A stretch of DNA of 64,000 nt from Sphaerochaeta pleomorpha str. Grapes (GCF_000236685.1 NC_016633.1:930001-994000), one strand, 5' to 3'. Shown: positions 52,953 to 62,155, counted from the first letter of the stretch. Notes: generated by a model not told the origin, from the letters alone. A program made the numbers and translations.

Positions 52953-54131
52953 TCAGAATGACTGGCACTTCCCGCCTACGAAAACAGCTGACACCTGTAT
53001 ATTCTCATCAAATACGACCAAGTCGGCATCCTTTCCTATTTCCAGCGAACCTTTAACAGAATCATAATGTAGGAACCGTGCCGGGTTGAGACTCATCATA
53101 CTCACCGCTTCGCAGATATCGAGCCCGACATCCTTGACCATCACGCGCACCAGACGGTCGGCTGTGGCAACACTACCTGCAAAACTTTGCCTATCTGGCA
53201 TTATGGCAATCCCATCCTCGATAAATACTTCCTGCCCATTTTTAAGGGACCCCAGAATTGACGGGCCATCTTTCATTCCTGCACCGCGCATACTGTCAGT
53301 GCAAAGGCAAATTTCAGTATGATTTTTACATTTGAGTACCAAGCGTAACAATTCAGGCGGTAGATGCATCCCATCTGCGATAAGCTCGACAGTCATGCCA
53401 TCAATGAGAAAGGCACTCTCAACAGCCCCCAGAACCCTGAACCCATCCTTTCTGGTTATGGTCGACATCCCCGAATATAAATGGGTAACATGGGTGATCC
53501 CATGGTCAAAGCCCTTTTGCATCTCCTCATAGGTTGCATTGGTATGGCCTGCGGCAAGAAGGATCCCCATGCCTGAAAGTCTATCTGCCATTTCAAGGGC
53601 ACCAGGCAATTCGGGAGCCAAAGACCACCGCTTGATAGTCCCCTCTGCATATTCGATTATGTTCATGTAGTGCTCTACCGAAGGGTTTCTGAGAAACTTC
53701 CCGTCTTGGGCCCCTTTCTGGGCAATATTGAAATAGGGGCCTTCCAAATGCAAGCCAAGTAAATTTGGCATGGAATCAGACACCTTCTGGGCTGCCTTGA
53801 AATTATCTATGGTCTGGTACAAATCATGGTCATTGCTGGACAGCGTGGTGGGAAAAAGCGAAGTTGTCCCATGGGCAAGGTGTACACGGGCAGGACAGAG
53901 GATATCATTGACATTACCGTCCATATAATCACATCCGCCACCGCCGTGATTATGTATATCGATGAACCCGGGAGAAAGATAGGAACCGGCACAGTCAACT
54001 ACTTCGCCAATGACCTGGTCAAGTTCTTCCATTCTACCGACATCAACTATGATTCCCTTGTCCTCTTTCAGAAAACCTGGGCTGATAATACCACTAGGGC
54101 TAATCAGCTTGGCATGGATAAACGTTTTCAT
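52953..54131 (-). CDS. nagA: N-acetylglucosamine-6-phosphate deacetylase
   Basis: The 392-residue amidohydrolase has PGFIDIHNHGGGGCDYMDG, LGLHLEGPYFN, AAGHTNATYEEM, HVTHLYSGM and LCTDSMRGAGM with metal and substrate ligands. It removes acetate from GlcNAc-6-phosphate, the substrate of the NagB step. GGGGAG lies 9 nt upstream of the ATG. It is divergent from the LacI-type regulator across a region with two ATCGAT-centred repeats. Confidence 0.95.
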   Translation of the reverse strand: MKTFIHAKLISPSGIISPGFLKEDKGIIVDVGRMEELDQVIGEVVDCAGSYLSPGFIDIHNHGGGGCDYMDGNVNDILCPARVHLAHGTTSLFPTTLSSNDHDLYQTIDNFKAAQKVSDSMPNLLGLHLEGPYFNIAQKGAQDGKFLRNPSVEHYMNIIEYAEGTIKRWSLAPELPGALEMADRLSGMGILLAAGHTNATYEEMQKGFDHGITHVTHLYSGMSTITRKDGFRVLGAVESAFLIDGMTVELIADGMHLPPELLRLVLKCKNHTEICLCTDSMRGAGMKDGPSILGSLKNGQEVFIEDGIAIMPDRQSFAGSVATADRLVRVMVKDVGLDICEAVSMMSLNPARFLHYDSVKGSLEIGKDADLVVFDENIQVSAVFVGGKCQSF

Positions 54132-54296
54132 AAAAAATTGCTCCCCTCTCTCCCTACCTTTCAGTCAACAGAATCAAACCCCATGATAAATCAATTTCCT
54201 CACCAAGGGGTGAAAACTACGATATCACAGGTACAGGCAAAGGTGTCGCTACAACTTTAATTTTTATGTCTTGATTTTGCATTCAAAAGGTGATAA

Positions 54297-54338
54297 TGTC
54301 AAGTAATCGATTCCGTTATCAGTTACGTAATCGATAAT
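54297..54338. promoter_or_regulatory. nagA promoter and twin ATCGAT operator candidates
   Basis: On the minus strand TTGACA (54297-54302) lies 17 bp from a CAAAAT -10 box, giving a nagA promoter. TAATCGATT (54304-54312) and TAATCGATA (54328-54336) are near-identical ATCGAT-centred repeats with centres 24 bp apart. The second overlaps a possible plus-strand GATAAT -10 for the lacI-type gene. They are likely sites for that regulator. Confidence 0.6.
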
Positions 54339-54363
54339 CTAACAAATTTAAGGTTAAAAGCAT

Positions 54364-55428
54364 ATGAGTAGCGAAACCACTTTACAAGATATTGCACTTG
54401 CACTAGGAGTCTCAAGGACAACGGTACACAGGGCGATACATAACAAAGAAGGAATCAGCAACGAAGTTAGGCAGACAATCCTTGCAAAGGCCGAAGAACT
54501 TGGTTACACAATGAATTATGTAGCCTCGTCTCTCAAACGCCGGACCATGAACCTAGCAGTAGTACTTCCCTCTGAGTTCGGAAGCGGTCAATACTACTAC
54601 CGCTATTTCTGGGATGCCATTCGTTCCTGCAAAGCGGAAGCCAATGATCTTAATGTACACCTGATCTTTGACACCTTTGAAGAAACATCGGATAGCCAAT
54701 ACAGTGTCCTTGCCCGAATTTTCAACGAAAACAATGGCAACCTTGATGGATTGCTGACTATTCCGGTCAAGCAGGATGAACAGACGAGAAGGATTATCGA
54801 ACGCTATACCTATAACAACATCCCTGTAGTCCTTATGGACAACGATATTCCTGATTCAGGGAGACTATGTTGCGTTGCACCACACAACACACTCACAGGG
54901 CGCCTTGGGGCAGAGGTAATCTCGTATATGGCACCAATGCGTGGAAAAGTATTGATAGCGGGAGGAGCTGAGCTCAACCCATCGCACAGCCACAACTTGA
55001 CCGGATTCAAGTCCTATCTTGAGGAAAACAAATTGCCTCTTGAATGTCTGGTTATCCACAGTTATGCAGACTATGAGAAAACCTATTCGGAAGCAGTGAA
55101 ACTTCTCAGGGAACATGATGACATCGTGGCTTTCTATTCTGTAACGGCACGAGAAACCCTCCCCCTGTCACAGGCAGTTATCGACTGTGGTCTGGCAGGA
55201 AAAATTCGAGGGGTTGGAAGCGACCTGTATCCGGAAACCGCTCAATTATTAACCGACAATGTACTGCAGGCTCTTATCTATAAAAATGGATATGACAAGG
55301 GAATCAGGGGATTCCATCTATTGTTTTCTTATATTATCCAGAAAAGCACACCTGCCTCTGATGCAGTAACGGTACCAATAAGTATCATCATGAAAAACAA
55401 TCTCCATTTCTTCAAAGACCGTATCTGA
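54364..55428 (+). CDS. LacI-family transcriptional regulator
   Basis: The 354-residue protein has a LacI HTH at residues 6-27 (LQDIALALGVSRTTVHRAI), the hinge region up to about 60, and a periplasmic-binding-like effector domain. It lies between divergent nagAB and the downstream TRAP transporter genes and probably controls one or both. The effector could be an amino-sugar derivative. AAGG lies about 9 nt before the ATG. Confidence 0.92.
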   Translation: MSSETTLQDIALALGVSRTTVHRAIHNKEGISNEVRQTILAKAEELGYTMNYVASSLKRRTMNLAVVLPSEFGSGQYYYRYFWDAIRSCKAEANDLNVHLIFDTFEETSDSQYSVLARIFNENNGNLDGLLTIPVKQDEQTRRIIERYTYNNIPVVLMDNDIPDSGRLCCVAPHNTLTGRLGAEVISYMAPMRGKVLIAGGAELNPSHSHNLTGFKSYLEENKLPLECLVIHSYADYEKTYSEAVKLLREHDDIVAFYSVTARETLPLSQAVIDCGLAGKIRGVGSDLYPETAQLLTDNVLQALIYKNGYDKGIRGFHLLFSYIIQKSTPASDAVTVPISIIMKNNLHFFKDRI

Positions 55429-55505
55429 AATTACTATCCCAACAGCATGTTTGGCTGATAGGGAGAGAAATTGCCATAGGTTTCATTTTTGGGAGGAAAG
55501 AAAAA

Positions 55506-56528
55506 ATGAAAAAGCTTGTATCTTCTCTGCTCGTTCTGTCGTTACTTATCAGTGTGCTTATCGGTTGCAACGCAAAAACAAAAACAGAAACTACCACAAA
55601 GGCTGCTGAGCCAACCGTAAAAGCTGAACCTGTTTTAAATTTCAAACTGGCGGAAAATCAATCTGCTGAAAACCCCGTTTCGAAGGGAATGCTGAAATTT
55701 GCGGACTTGGTCAAAGAAAAGACTAATGGAACTGTCTCCATTGAAGTGTATCTGGATGCCCAATTAGGCACAGAAAACGAAACCATTGACCAAATCCAAG
55801 CCGGAACATTGGATTTTGCCAGAGTCAACAGTTCTGCAATGGTCTCGACTGCCGATGCAGTCGGCGTATTTACACTCCCCTATATCTTCACCAGCATTGA
55901 CCAGAAGTATAAGGTCCTTGATGGCTCAATCGGAAAATCGGTGAGTGACGGGCTTACAAAATACAACATGATCGGTCTTGAATACTGGGAAGCTGGTTCA
56001 CGCTGTTTCTATACTACCAAAAAACCAGTAACCAAGGTAGCTGACCTAAAAGGAATGAAAATCCGTGTCCAGCAGTCAGATGTTGCCATCAAAATGGTGG
56101 AGCTCCTGGGTGCAGCTGCAACCCCGATGTCCTATGGTGAAGTATATCAAGGCCTCCAAACCGGAGTTATCGACGGTGCAGAAAATGACTTTGTTTCCTA
56201 TTACACCAGTGGTCACTATGAAGTATCGAAATACTATGCCCTTGACGGACATATGGCTCCTCCCGCAATGTTGCTCATGAGCAAAACTGCTTGGGACAAG
56301 ATGAGTGCAAGCCAGCAGGTTGCAGTACGTGAAGCAGCAAAGGAAGCAGCAGTCTGGCAAAGACAGGCAATGCAGGACTATCAGGGTGAGGCTCGTGCAA
56401 AGGTCGAAGCAGCCGGAAGCAAAATAACCGAAGTCGATACGAAAGAATTCCAGGATGCCGTCTCTGGCATCTATGACAAATATCCCCAATATACAGAAAC
56501 TATCGCTGCTATCAAAGCTATCAAATAA
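55506..56528 (+). CDS. dctP: TRAP transporter solute-binding lipoprotein (DctP)
   Basis: The 340-residue protein has a lipoprotein signal with lipobox VLIGC (Cys21) and the DctP fold. Visible motifs are LGTENETIDQIQAGTLDFA, MKIRVQQSDVAIKMVELLGA with the substrate-carboxylate Arg, and GVIDGAENDF. It delivers organic acids to DctQM. GGGAGG is 9 nt before the ATG. Its place behind a LacI regulator and opposite nagAB suggests an amino-sugar acid or sugar acid, but this is inference. Confidence 0.92.
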   Translation: MKKLVSSLLVLSLLISVLIGCNAKTKTETTTKAAEPTVKAEPVLNFKLAENQSAENPVSKGMLKFADLVKEKTNGTVSIEVYLDAQLGTENETIDQIQAGTLDFARVNSSAMVSTADAVGVFTLPYIFTSIDQKYKVLDGSIGKSVSDGLTKYNMIGLEYWEAGSRCFYTTKKPVTKVADLKGMKIRVQQSDVAIKMVELLGAAATPMSYGEVYQGLQTGVIDGAENDFVSYYTSGHYEVSKYYALDGHMAPPAMLLMSKTAWDKMSASQQVAVREAAKEAAVWQRQAMQDYQGEARAKVEAAGSKITEVDTKEFQDAVSGIYDKYPQYTETIAAIKAIK

Positions 56529-56549
56529 GAAATCTTACCAGCGTGTGGT

Positions 56550-56585
56550 GATTCATCATGCAATCTATTGGTTGCATGATGAATC
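56550..56585 (+). repeat. Perfect intercistronic hairpin between dctP and dctQ
   Basis: GATTCATCATGCAA (56550-56563) and TTGCATGATGAATC (56572-56585) form a 14-bp perfect stem with an 8-nt loop. No T-run follows, so it should not stop transcription efficiently. Such hairpins after binding-protein genes often protect the upstream mRNA from 3' decay. Confidence 0.8.
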
Positions 56586-56627
56586 CTGTCCTATCCAATT
56601 CACTCAACACTTCCAAAGGATCAGTTT

Positions 56628-57194
56628 ATGCTGAAAATTCGAACCTATCTTACATTGATGAAAAGAGCCATAGATATTCTGATACAAGGGATGCGTTACG
56701 TTTGTGCCTTCCTTCTTGTCATCATGATTGCTATCACGTTTGTCCAGGTAGTAATGCGTTTCTGCTTTAACGCCCCCTTTAGTTGGGCAGAAGAAGTAAC
56801 CCTGATGGTCCTTGTCTGGTTCGGGTATATCTGCATGTCAGTAGATATTTTTACCGACACCCATGCCGCGCTTTATTTTCTGTATAACAAACTTCCTGCT
56901 CCATTACGCAAAGGTGCCGATTTGTTCCGTCACGGGATATTAGCTTGGCTTTTCGTCGAGATGGTCCAATATGGATTGGTAATCACCAAGATAAATGCAC
57001 CAAAACCACAACCGGCAACGCATTTTTCACAAGGTCTGCTTTTCGCCCCTTTGGTTGTATGCGGCACGCTTATGGTGCTGTTTGCCGGCCTGAATTTCCT
57101 CCTTGCTTTGGCAACACCTCTCAGTGAATACCGAACAAATCTGGAAAAAACAAAGACTATTGAAGAAATTAACATTGAAAGGGGTGGTGTATGA
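56628..57194 (+). CDS. dctQ: TRAP transporter small membrane subunit (DctQ)
   Basis: The 188-residue protein has four predicted helices and the DctQ signature: VVMRFCFNAPFSWAEEV, then VWFGYICMSVDIFTDTHAAL around 40-85. AAAGGA lies 7 nt before the ATG. It overlaps dctM by 4 nt and forms the membrane complex with it. Confidence 0.92.
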   Translation: MLKIRTYLTLMKRAIDILIQGMRYVCAFLLVIMIAITFVQVVMRFCFNAPFSWAEEVTLMVLVWFGYICMSVDIFTDTHAALYFLYNKLPAPLRKGADLFRHGILAWLFVEMVQYGLVITKINAPKPQPATHFSQGLLFAPLVVCGTLMVLFAGLNFLLALATPLSEYRTNLEKTKTIEEINIERGGV

Positions 57195-58495
57195 GCCCAA
57201 TTGTCTCAGGAACGGCCATTTTATTCGGTACTCTCGTTTTTTTGATGCTTGTAAGGGTTCCTATTTCTTTCAGTTTGGGCATCTCTGCCTTGATAACTGC
57301 GATTTATATTGACATACCTTTCATGAATCTATTCCAAAAAATGTCTACAGGCATAACCAGTTTTACCTTTATGTGTGTACCGTTTTTTATAGTTATGGCC
57401 CAGATTATGACTGACGGGGGAATTTCCGACCGTTTGACTAAATTCTGCAATGTCTTGGTCGGCAGGATGAAAGGCGGTACAGCGATCGTAAACTGTATTG
57501 TATCTATGTTTTTCGGAGGAATCTCCGGTTCCTCAGTTGCCGATGTTTCTTCCATTGGAGCCTTTCTCATCCCCTCGATGATCAAAGAAGGATATGATGC
57601 AGATTATAGCATTGCGGTTACCTGCACCAGTTCTGTCGAAGGAGTCATCATTCCCCCCAGCCAGAATATGATTTTCTTCATAGTTGCGGCAGGAAGCGGG
57701 CTTTCCATCAGTACTATGTTTATGGCTGGATATATCCCGGGATTGCTACTCACGCTCGCTTTATGCATCTGTTCATATATCATAGCTGTCAAAAAAGGCT
57801 ATCCGGTTTCTGAAGCAAAATCCTGGAGAGAAAACATCAGGATTGTCAGGGAAGCAATGTTAGGTTTGGTTACCATCCTCATTGTAGCGGTAGGGATTAC
57901 CTCAGGAGTATTTACAGCAACCGAGGCAGGGGCAATCGCTGCAGTCTATGCTTTGATTATTACTACTTTTGTCTACAGGACAATGACTCTCAGAAAATTT
58001 GCCGATTGTCTTTTGAAATCTTTGAGAACCCTCAGTACGATAATGGCAATCATTGCAACGTCCAGTGCATTTAGTTATGTCCTTTCCTACCTGAAAGTAC
58101 CTGCACGTGTTGCAACTGCGTTCCTGACTGTCTCGGATAATCCTTCTGTCATTATGTTCTTGATGGTCCTAATGATGATTGCCTTGGGTTGTTTCATGGA
58201 TATGGGAATCCTGATAATCTTGCTTACCCCTATTTTGTACCCAGTTGCCATGTCCTTTGGTTTCAATCCCTACCATTTTGGCTTGATCATGGTCCTTTCC
58301 CTCGGTCTTGGGCTTTTGACGCCCCCGGTAGGAACTACCTTATGGGCAGGGTGTGCTATTGCAGGGGTGCCGATAGAAAAAACCATCAAGGGTTTTCTTC
58401 CTTTCTATTTCACCTATCTTATTGTCCTGATTCTTATCATTGCACTTCCAAACATTTCTCTCATTCTTCCGAGAGTACTTGGCTATGTAGCCTAG
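57191..58495 (+). CDS. dctM: TRAP transporter large permease (DctM)
   Basis: The 434-residue protein has about 12 helices and DctM motifs including VPFFIVMAQIMTDGGI, FGGISGSSVADVSSIG, IPPSQNMIFF and TPPVGTTLW. It forms the ion-coupled channel of the TRAP system. It ends the operon 98 nt before a strong terminator. Confidence 0.94.
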   Translation: MSPIVSGTAILFGTLVFLMLVRVPISFSLGISALITAIYIDIPFMNLFQKMSTGITSFTFMCVPFFIVMAQIMTDGGISDRLTKFCNVLVGRMKGGTAIVNCIVSMFFGGISGSSVADVSSIGAFLIPSMIKEGYDADYSIAVTCTSSVEGVIIPPSQNMIFFIVAAGSGLSISTMFMAGYIPGLLLTLALCICSYIIAVKKGYPVSEAKSWRENIRIVREAMLGLVTILIVAVGITSGVFTATEAGAIAAVYALIITTFVYRTMTLRKFADCLLKSLRTLSTIMAIIATSSAFSYVLSYLKVPARVATAFLTVSDNPSVIMFLMVLMMIALGCFMDMGILIILLTPILYPVAMSFGFNPYHFGLIMVLSLGLGLLTPPVGTTLWAGCAIAGVPIEKTIKGFLPFYFTYLIVLILIIALPNISLILPRVLGYVA

Positions 58496-58593
58496 CCAAA
58501 GTTTTTGAGCATACTACCCTTCTTTTCGATTTACAAGTTTCTACTTCATAGATTTTTACCGGCAAATCGAAAACCTGGGTTTATATAGTATAC

Positions 58594-58629
58594 AAGGCAA
58601 GCAACCGATTGGGACTGCTTGCCTTTTTT
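58594..58629 (+). terminator. Intrinsic terminator of the TRAP operon
   Basis: AAGGCAAGCA (58594-58603) and TGCTTGCCTT (58616-58625) form a perfect 10-bp stem with a 12-nt loop, followed by a T-run. Confidence 0.9.
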
Positions 58630-58663
58630 CACTGGTACACATACCTGTTTCTTTTCTCAAATC

Positions 58664-59146
58664 CTAGGGTCTTCCCTCTAGAGCCTCACCCCAGATTCTC
58701 GCCTTTTCTTCAAATGCGAGGGTGTAGGCCGGGCTTGTCGAAGGGAGTGCCTTGAACGTGATCCCTTGCGGATAGAAAGCAACATATTTCTTGTAGAAGG
58801 CTTCAGCCTGCTTCCCGTTGAACAATATCCGCTCGATCTTTCCATGTTCCTGGATAAAAGTCTTCAGGTCATTGGGTTCTACGATCGAATAGGCACTGTC
58901 AAGGGAACCTTTCCTGTCAAACGAAGAGAGGACATCCCATAAAGCAATACCATGGCCTTGCAACAAATACCATTTCTGTTCGTACGTCTCCGATTTGGTT
59001 TTAAAAAACCGGTCCATAATCGCCCAGAAGGCATTTCGTTCATGACCATAGTATTGCTGTTTTTGCAAAGAACGGACGCTCGGACCGGTACCGAGAATCA
59101 AGATGGTTGCATCTTGACTCTCGATCGGCGGAAAACCGTTTAACAT
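58664..59146 (-). CDS. DNA-deoxyinosine glycosylase (UDG family 6-like)
   Basis: The 160-residue protein has ILGTGPSVRSLQKQQYYGHERNAFWAI (quoted in two conserved parts: LGTGPSVRS and YYGHERNAFW), GHGIALWDVL and the C-terminal LPSTSPA. These are the active-site motifs of the hypoxanthine-DNA glycosylase branch of the uracil-DNA glycosylase superfamily. It removes deaminated adenine (hypoxanthine) from DNA. It overlaps the upstream oxidoreductase gene by 7 nt and is probably translated from the same message. Confidence 0.85.
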   Translation of the reverse strand: MLNGFPPIESQDATILILGTGPSVRSLQKQQYYGHERNAFWAIMDRFFKTKSETYEQKWYLLQGHGIALWDVLSSFDRKGSLDSAYSIVEPNDLKTFIQEHGKIERILFNGKQAEAFYKKYVAFYPQGITFKALPSTSPAYTLAFEEKARIWGEALEGRP

Positions 59147-60696
59147 CCAAGATACCTGGCAACGCTCTCGGCACAGTTGATTCCATCAAGGGCAGCACTG
59201 ACAATTCCGCCTGCATACCCAGCACCTTCACCACAGGGGAACAAGCCCTGCATCTGCACATGCATATTGGTCTCTTTGTCCCGCAAGATTCGTACAGGAC
59301 TGCTTGTCCTGGTCTCTGCGGCTATGAGCACAGCGTCGTTGGTGAGGAATTTATGCGCTTGTCTGCCAAACACGGAGAAAGCCGTAGCAAGACGTTCGGA
59401 AATAAATGAAGGCAATACATGGTGAAGGTCTGCGTTGGCAAGCCCAGGGATATAGGAACTTGCGGGGACATCCTTGGAAACCCGATGGTTTACAAAGTCT
59501 ACCATGCGCTGGCTTGGGGCGCAGAGGTTGCTGCCACCGGCCTTGAAACACCTTCTCTCCAAAGCTTCCTGGAATTTCATCATCCCCAGTTTCCCACCGA
59601 ACTGGTCCTGAGGCAAATCCTCTGGATGCAATTCGACAACCATACCACTGTTGGCATATTCACCATGGCGGGAGGACGTACTCATACCGTTTACGACCAA
59701 CTGGCCTTCTGCAGTAGAAGCGGGGATTACGAACCCACCAGGGCACATACAGAACGAATAGACTCCCCTGTCCTTAACCTGGGTAACAAAAGAATACTCT
59801 GCAGGAGGAAGATATTTTCCCCTGCCCTCGGTATTCTTGTACTGGATCCTGTCTATCAGACCCTGGGGATGCTCGAGCCTGACACCGATTGCCAAAGCCT
59901 TTGCCTCAATGGCTATGTTGCTCTTGTCCAGGTATTCATACATATCACGGGCGCTGTGCCCGGTGGCAAGGATTACCGGACCCCTGAATTCCATTCCTAC
60001 ATCGGTGACAATCCCGACAAGCTGGTCGCCTTCGGTCAAAAAGCTGACAACCTTGCTGGAAAAGTGCACGACTCCGCCACTGGCGATAATAGTCTTGCGG
60101 ATCTGTTCAACCACTGAAGGAAGTTTATCCGTACCGATATGGGGATGGGCATCAAAAAGGATATCGGTTGAAGCGCCATGCTGGCAAAACTGGGAAAGTA
60201 CTTTGTTGACATTCCCTCGTTTTGTCGCCCGGGTATAGAGCTTGCCGTCACTGAAAGCACCGGCTCCACCTTCCCCGAAACTATAGTTGCTCTCTTCGTT
60301 GACAACTTTTTCAAGATTAAGCAGCGCAATGTCTTTCTTGCGCTGGTGAACATCCTTGCCGCGTTCTAGGATAATGGGTTTCAAACCCATCTCGATAAGG
60401 CGTAACGCGGCAAAGAGGCCGGCAGGGCCTGCTCCTACCACAATTACACTTTTACCGTTCTGTACCTGGGGATATGTGGTCTTTTCAAAGGCACTGTCTT
60501 CTTCTTCGTTGCAAAAGAGACGCACCTGCATATCGATGACAGGGGGGTTACGCCGGGCGTCGACACTGCGACGAATGGCTCGCATGGCAGTAATATCTGC
60601 TACGCTTACGTTTGCTTGTTTGGAGGCCATTTTTAAAACGGCATCATTATCCATGGCTGTCTCGGGTGACAACCTTAGTGAAACATCTTTTATCAT
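59140..60696 (-). CDS. FAD-dependent oxidoreductase (COG2509-like flavoprotein)
   Basis: This 518-residue protein has a ~90-residue N-terminal domain, then the FAD-binding VIVVGAGPAGLFAAL (about 87-101), the ERGKDV loop, and conserved NYSFGEGGAGAFSDGKL and GEGAGYAGGI stretches. It belongs to the uncharacterised FAD-dependent dehydrogenase family; the reaction is unknown. I chose ATG 60694-60696 (MIKDVS) because the in-frame ATG at 60703-60705 lies inside the -10 box of a good promoter. The message would then be leaderless. The downstream glycosylase gene overlaps its end. Confidence 0.87.
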   Translation of the reverse strand: MIKDVSLRLSPETAMDNDAVLKMASKQANVSVADITAMRAIRRSVDARRNPPVIDMQVRLFCNEEEDSAFEKTTYPQVQNGKSVIVVGAGPAGLFAALRLIEMGLKPIILERGKDVHQRKKDIALLNLEKVVNEESNYSFGEGGAGAFSDGKLYTRATKRGNVNKVLSQFCQHGASTDILFDAHPHIGTDKLPSVVEQIRKTIIASGGVVHFSSKVVSFLTEGDQLVGIVTDVGMEFRGPVILATGHSARDMYEYLDKSNIAIEAKALAIGVRLEHPQGLIDRIQYKNTEGRGKYLPPAEYSFVTQVKDRGVYSFCMCPGGFVIPASTAEGQLVVNGMSTSSRHGEYANSGMVVELHPEDLPQDQFGGKLGMMKFQEALERRCFKAGGSNLCAPSQRMVDFVNHRVSKDVPASSYIPGLANADLHHVLPSFISERLATAFSVFGRQAHKFLTNDAVLIAAETRTSSPVRILRDKETNMHVQMQGLFPCGEGAGYAGGIVSAALDGINCAESVARYLGC

Positions 60697-60703
60697 AAAA
60701 AAC

Positions 60704-60733
60704 ATTGTACATAGGGAGGACCTCTCTGGTCAA
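60704..60733 (-). promoter_or_regulatory. Promoter of the flavoprotein/glycosylase unit, predicted leaderless
   Basis: TTGACC (60728-60733) and TACAAT (60704-60709) on the minus strand are 18 bp apart. The -10 box ends 7 nt before ATG 60694-60696. Confidence 0.65.
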
Positions 60734-60880
60734 CGTAAGTGCCGGGCCATTATGCATACTCCGTACCATCGACTCCATATTTACTACATATTCCTTCATA
60801 TTTCTATTTCTGATTCCTAGGGATAAACACACGGTTAAAATGCTATTTTTGGGTATCAAAACTATTTGGGAGCATTACGC

Positions 60881-62146
60881 ATGCATACACGCAAACCCCT
60901 TGTTACCGGCCTTCTTTTGATTGTAACGGCCAGTTTATTTGCATCAAACCTTTCTTTGGAACAAGCATTGAGTACCTCAAGGGCAAACAATGGAGACCTC
61001 AAAGTAGCGAACCTTACCTTGAAAAAAACCCTTAGGGAAGGAGAAGAAAACATTTTCCTCCCCTCGATCTCTCTCAATGGGGGACTGACAACCACAGCGA
61101 GCATTGCCGACTCTTCCATTTCCACCTCATATTCGGTAGGAAGTGTCAGCTTCACCCTCAGCAGTACCGACAAATATGCCAAAGAACAAATGACTCTTGC
61201 CTCTACAATAGGCCAGAACACCTACCAAAGCACCCTCAATACTGTCGAAAGTCTGGTAACAACCGCGTATTGGAACCTTGCCTCACAGCAACTCGTTGTC
61301 CAGAACAGCCAGATACAGGTAGAGAAACAGCAGCGCTACCTCCAAGAGGTAGAAAACCAATACGAAAACGGTTTGGCCACTACCATGCAGGTGAACCAGG
61401 CAAAACTTGCCCTATACGATTCCCAGCTTGCCCTGCAGACAGCACAACAGGACGTAAAGACGGCAACAGACAGCCTCAACCTACTCATGGGAACCGAGGG
61501 CGAATGGGTTCTGGATGCCCTCCCCATAGTCAAAGAGGTCCTACCGCTTGACTCCATGCTTGCGTTATTGGCAAACACTACAGCGGCAAAAAGCCTTGCA
61601 TTTGCAATAGACGAGGCAGAGCTTATGCTGAAAAACGAGAAAAACACTGCACTCAGTCCAACCGTCAGCTTCCAGGCTTCTACCTCATTGTCAGGTTCCA
61701 TTTCCTCTTCAGACATCAGTTTGAAAGATTCTACCAAGCTAGCGGTATCGGTATCGGTCCCCCTCGATTCCTATCTCAAGAACTCCGCAGCCCAGATTGA
61801 CCTAGACAGCAAAGAATATGCTGTTTTGATCGCACAGGCCAAGTATAACACAGGAATCAGCACACTGAATGCCCAGGTAAAAGCCTCCTATGCGGCATTA
61901 CAGCAAGCCAAAGCGAACCTGGAAAAACTCAACCAACACCAGCAATTGGCAGAAGACCAACTTCAGCTTGTCCAAGCGTCATATGAAGGAGGCCAATCAA
62001 CATTCAATGAACTGCAGGATAGCATCGCAGAGGTGCAGAGTGCCAACCTTTCCGTCCTTGCCCAGAATTTGGCCTACACCCTGTCCTTGTACAATCTAGC
62101 TGCACTACTTGAAGTCGAACCCTCATCACTGATTATCACCAAATAG
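60881..62146 (+). CDS. TolC-like outer membrane efflux protein
   Basis: The 421-residue protein has a signal peptide (about 1-20) and the two repeated TolC/OEP halves: LSLEQALSTSRANN, long helical AYWNLASQQLVVQ, LYDSQLALQTAQQDV, and again ASYAALQQAKANLEKL and VQASYEGGQSTFNELQ. It forms the outer membrane exit duct. GGGAG lies 8 nt before ATG 60881; the TTG at 60866 overlaps this site. It is the first gene of the RND efflux operon. Its presence supports a diderm envelope. Confidence 0.92.
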   Translation: MHTRKPLVTGLLLIVTASLFASNLSLEQALSTSRANNGDLKVANLTLKKTLREGEENIFLPSISLNGGLTTTASIADSSISTSYSVGSVSFTLSSTDKYAKEQMTLASTIGQNTYQSTLNTVESLVTTAYWNLASQQLVVQNSQIQVEKQQRYLQEVENQYENGLATTMQVNQAKLALYDSQLALQTAQQDVKTATDSLNLLMGTEGEWVLDALPIVKEVLPLDSMLALLANTTAAKSLAFAIDEAELMLKNEKNTALSPTVSFQASTSLSGSISSSDISLKDSTKLAVSVSVPLDSYLKNSAAQIDLDSKEYAVLIAQAKYNTGISTLNAQVKASYAALQQAKANLEKLNQHQQLAEDQLQLVQASYEGGQSTFNELQDSIAEVQSANLSVLAQNLAYTLSLYNLAALLEVEPSSLIITK

Positions 62147-62155
62147 GAGCCTATC

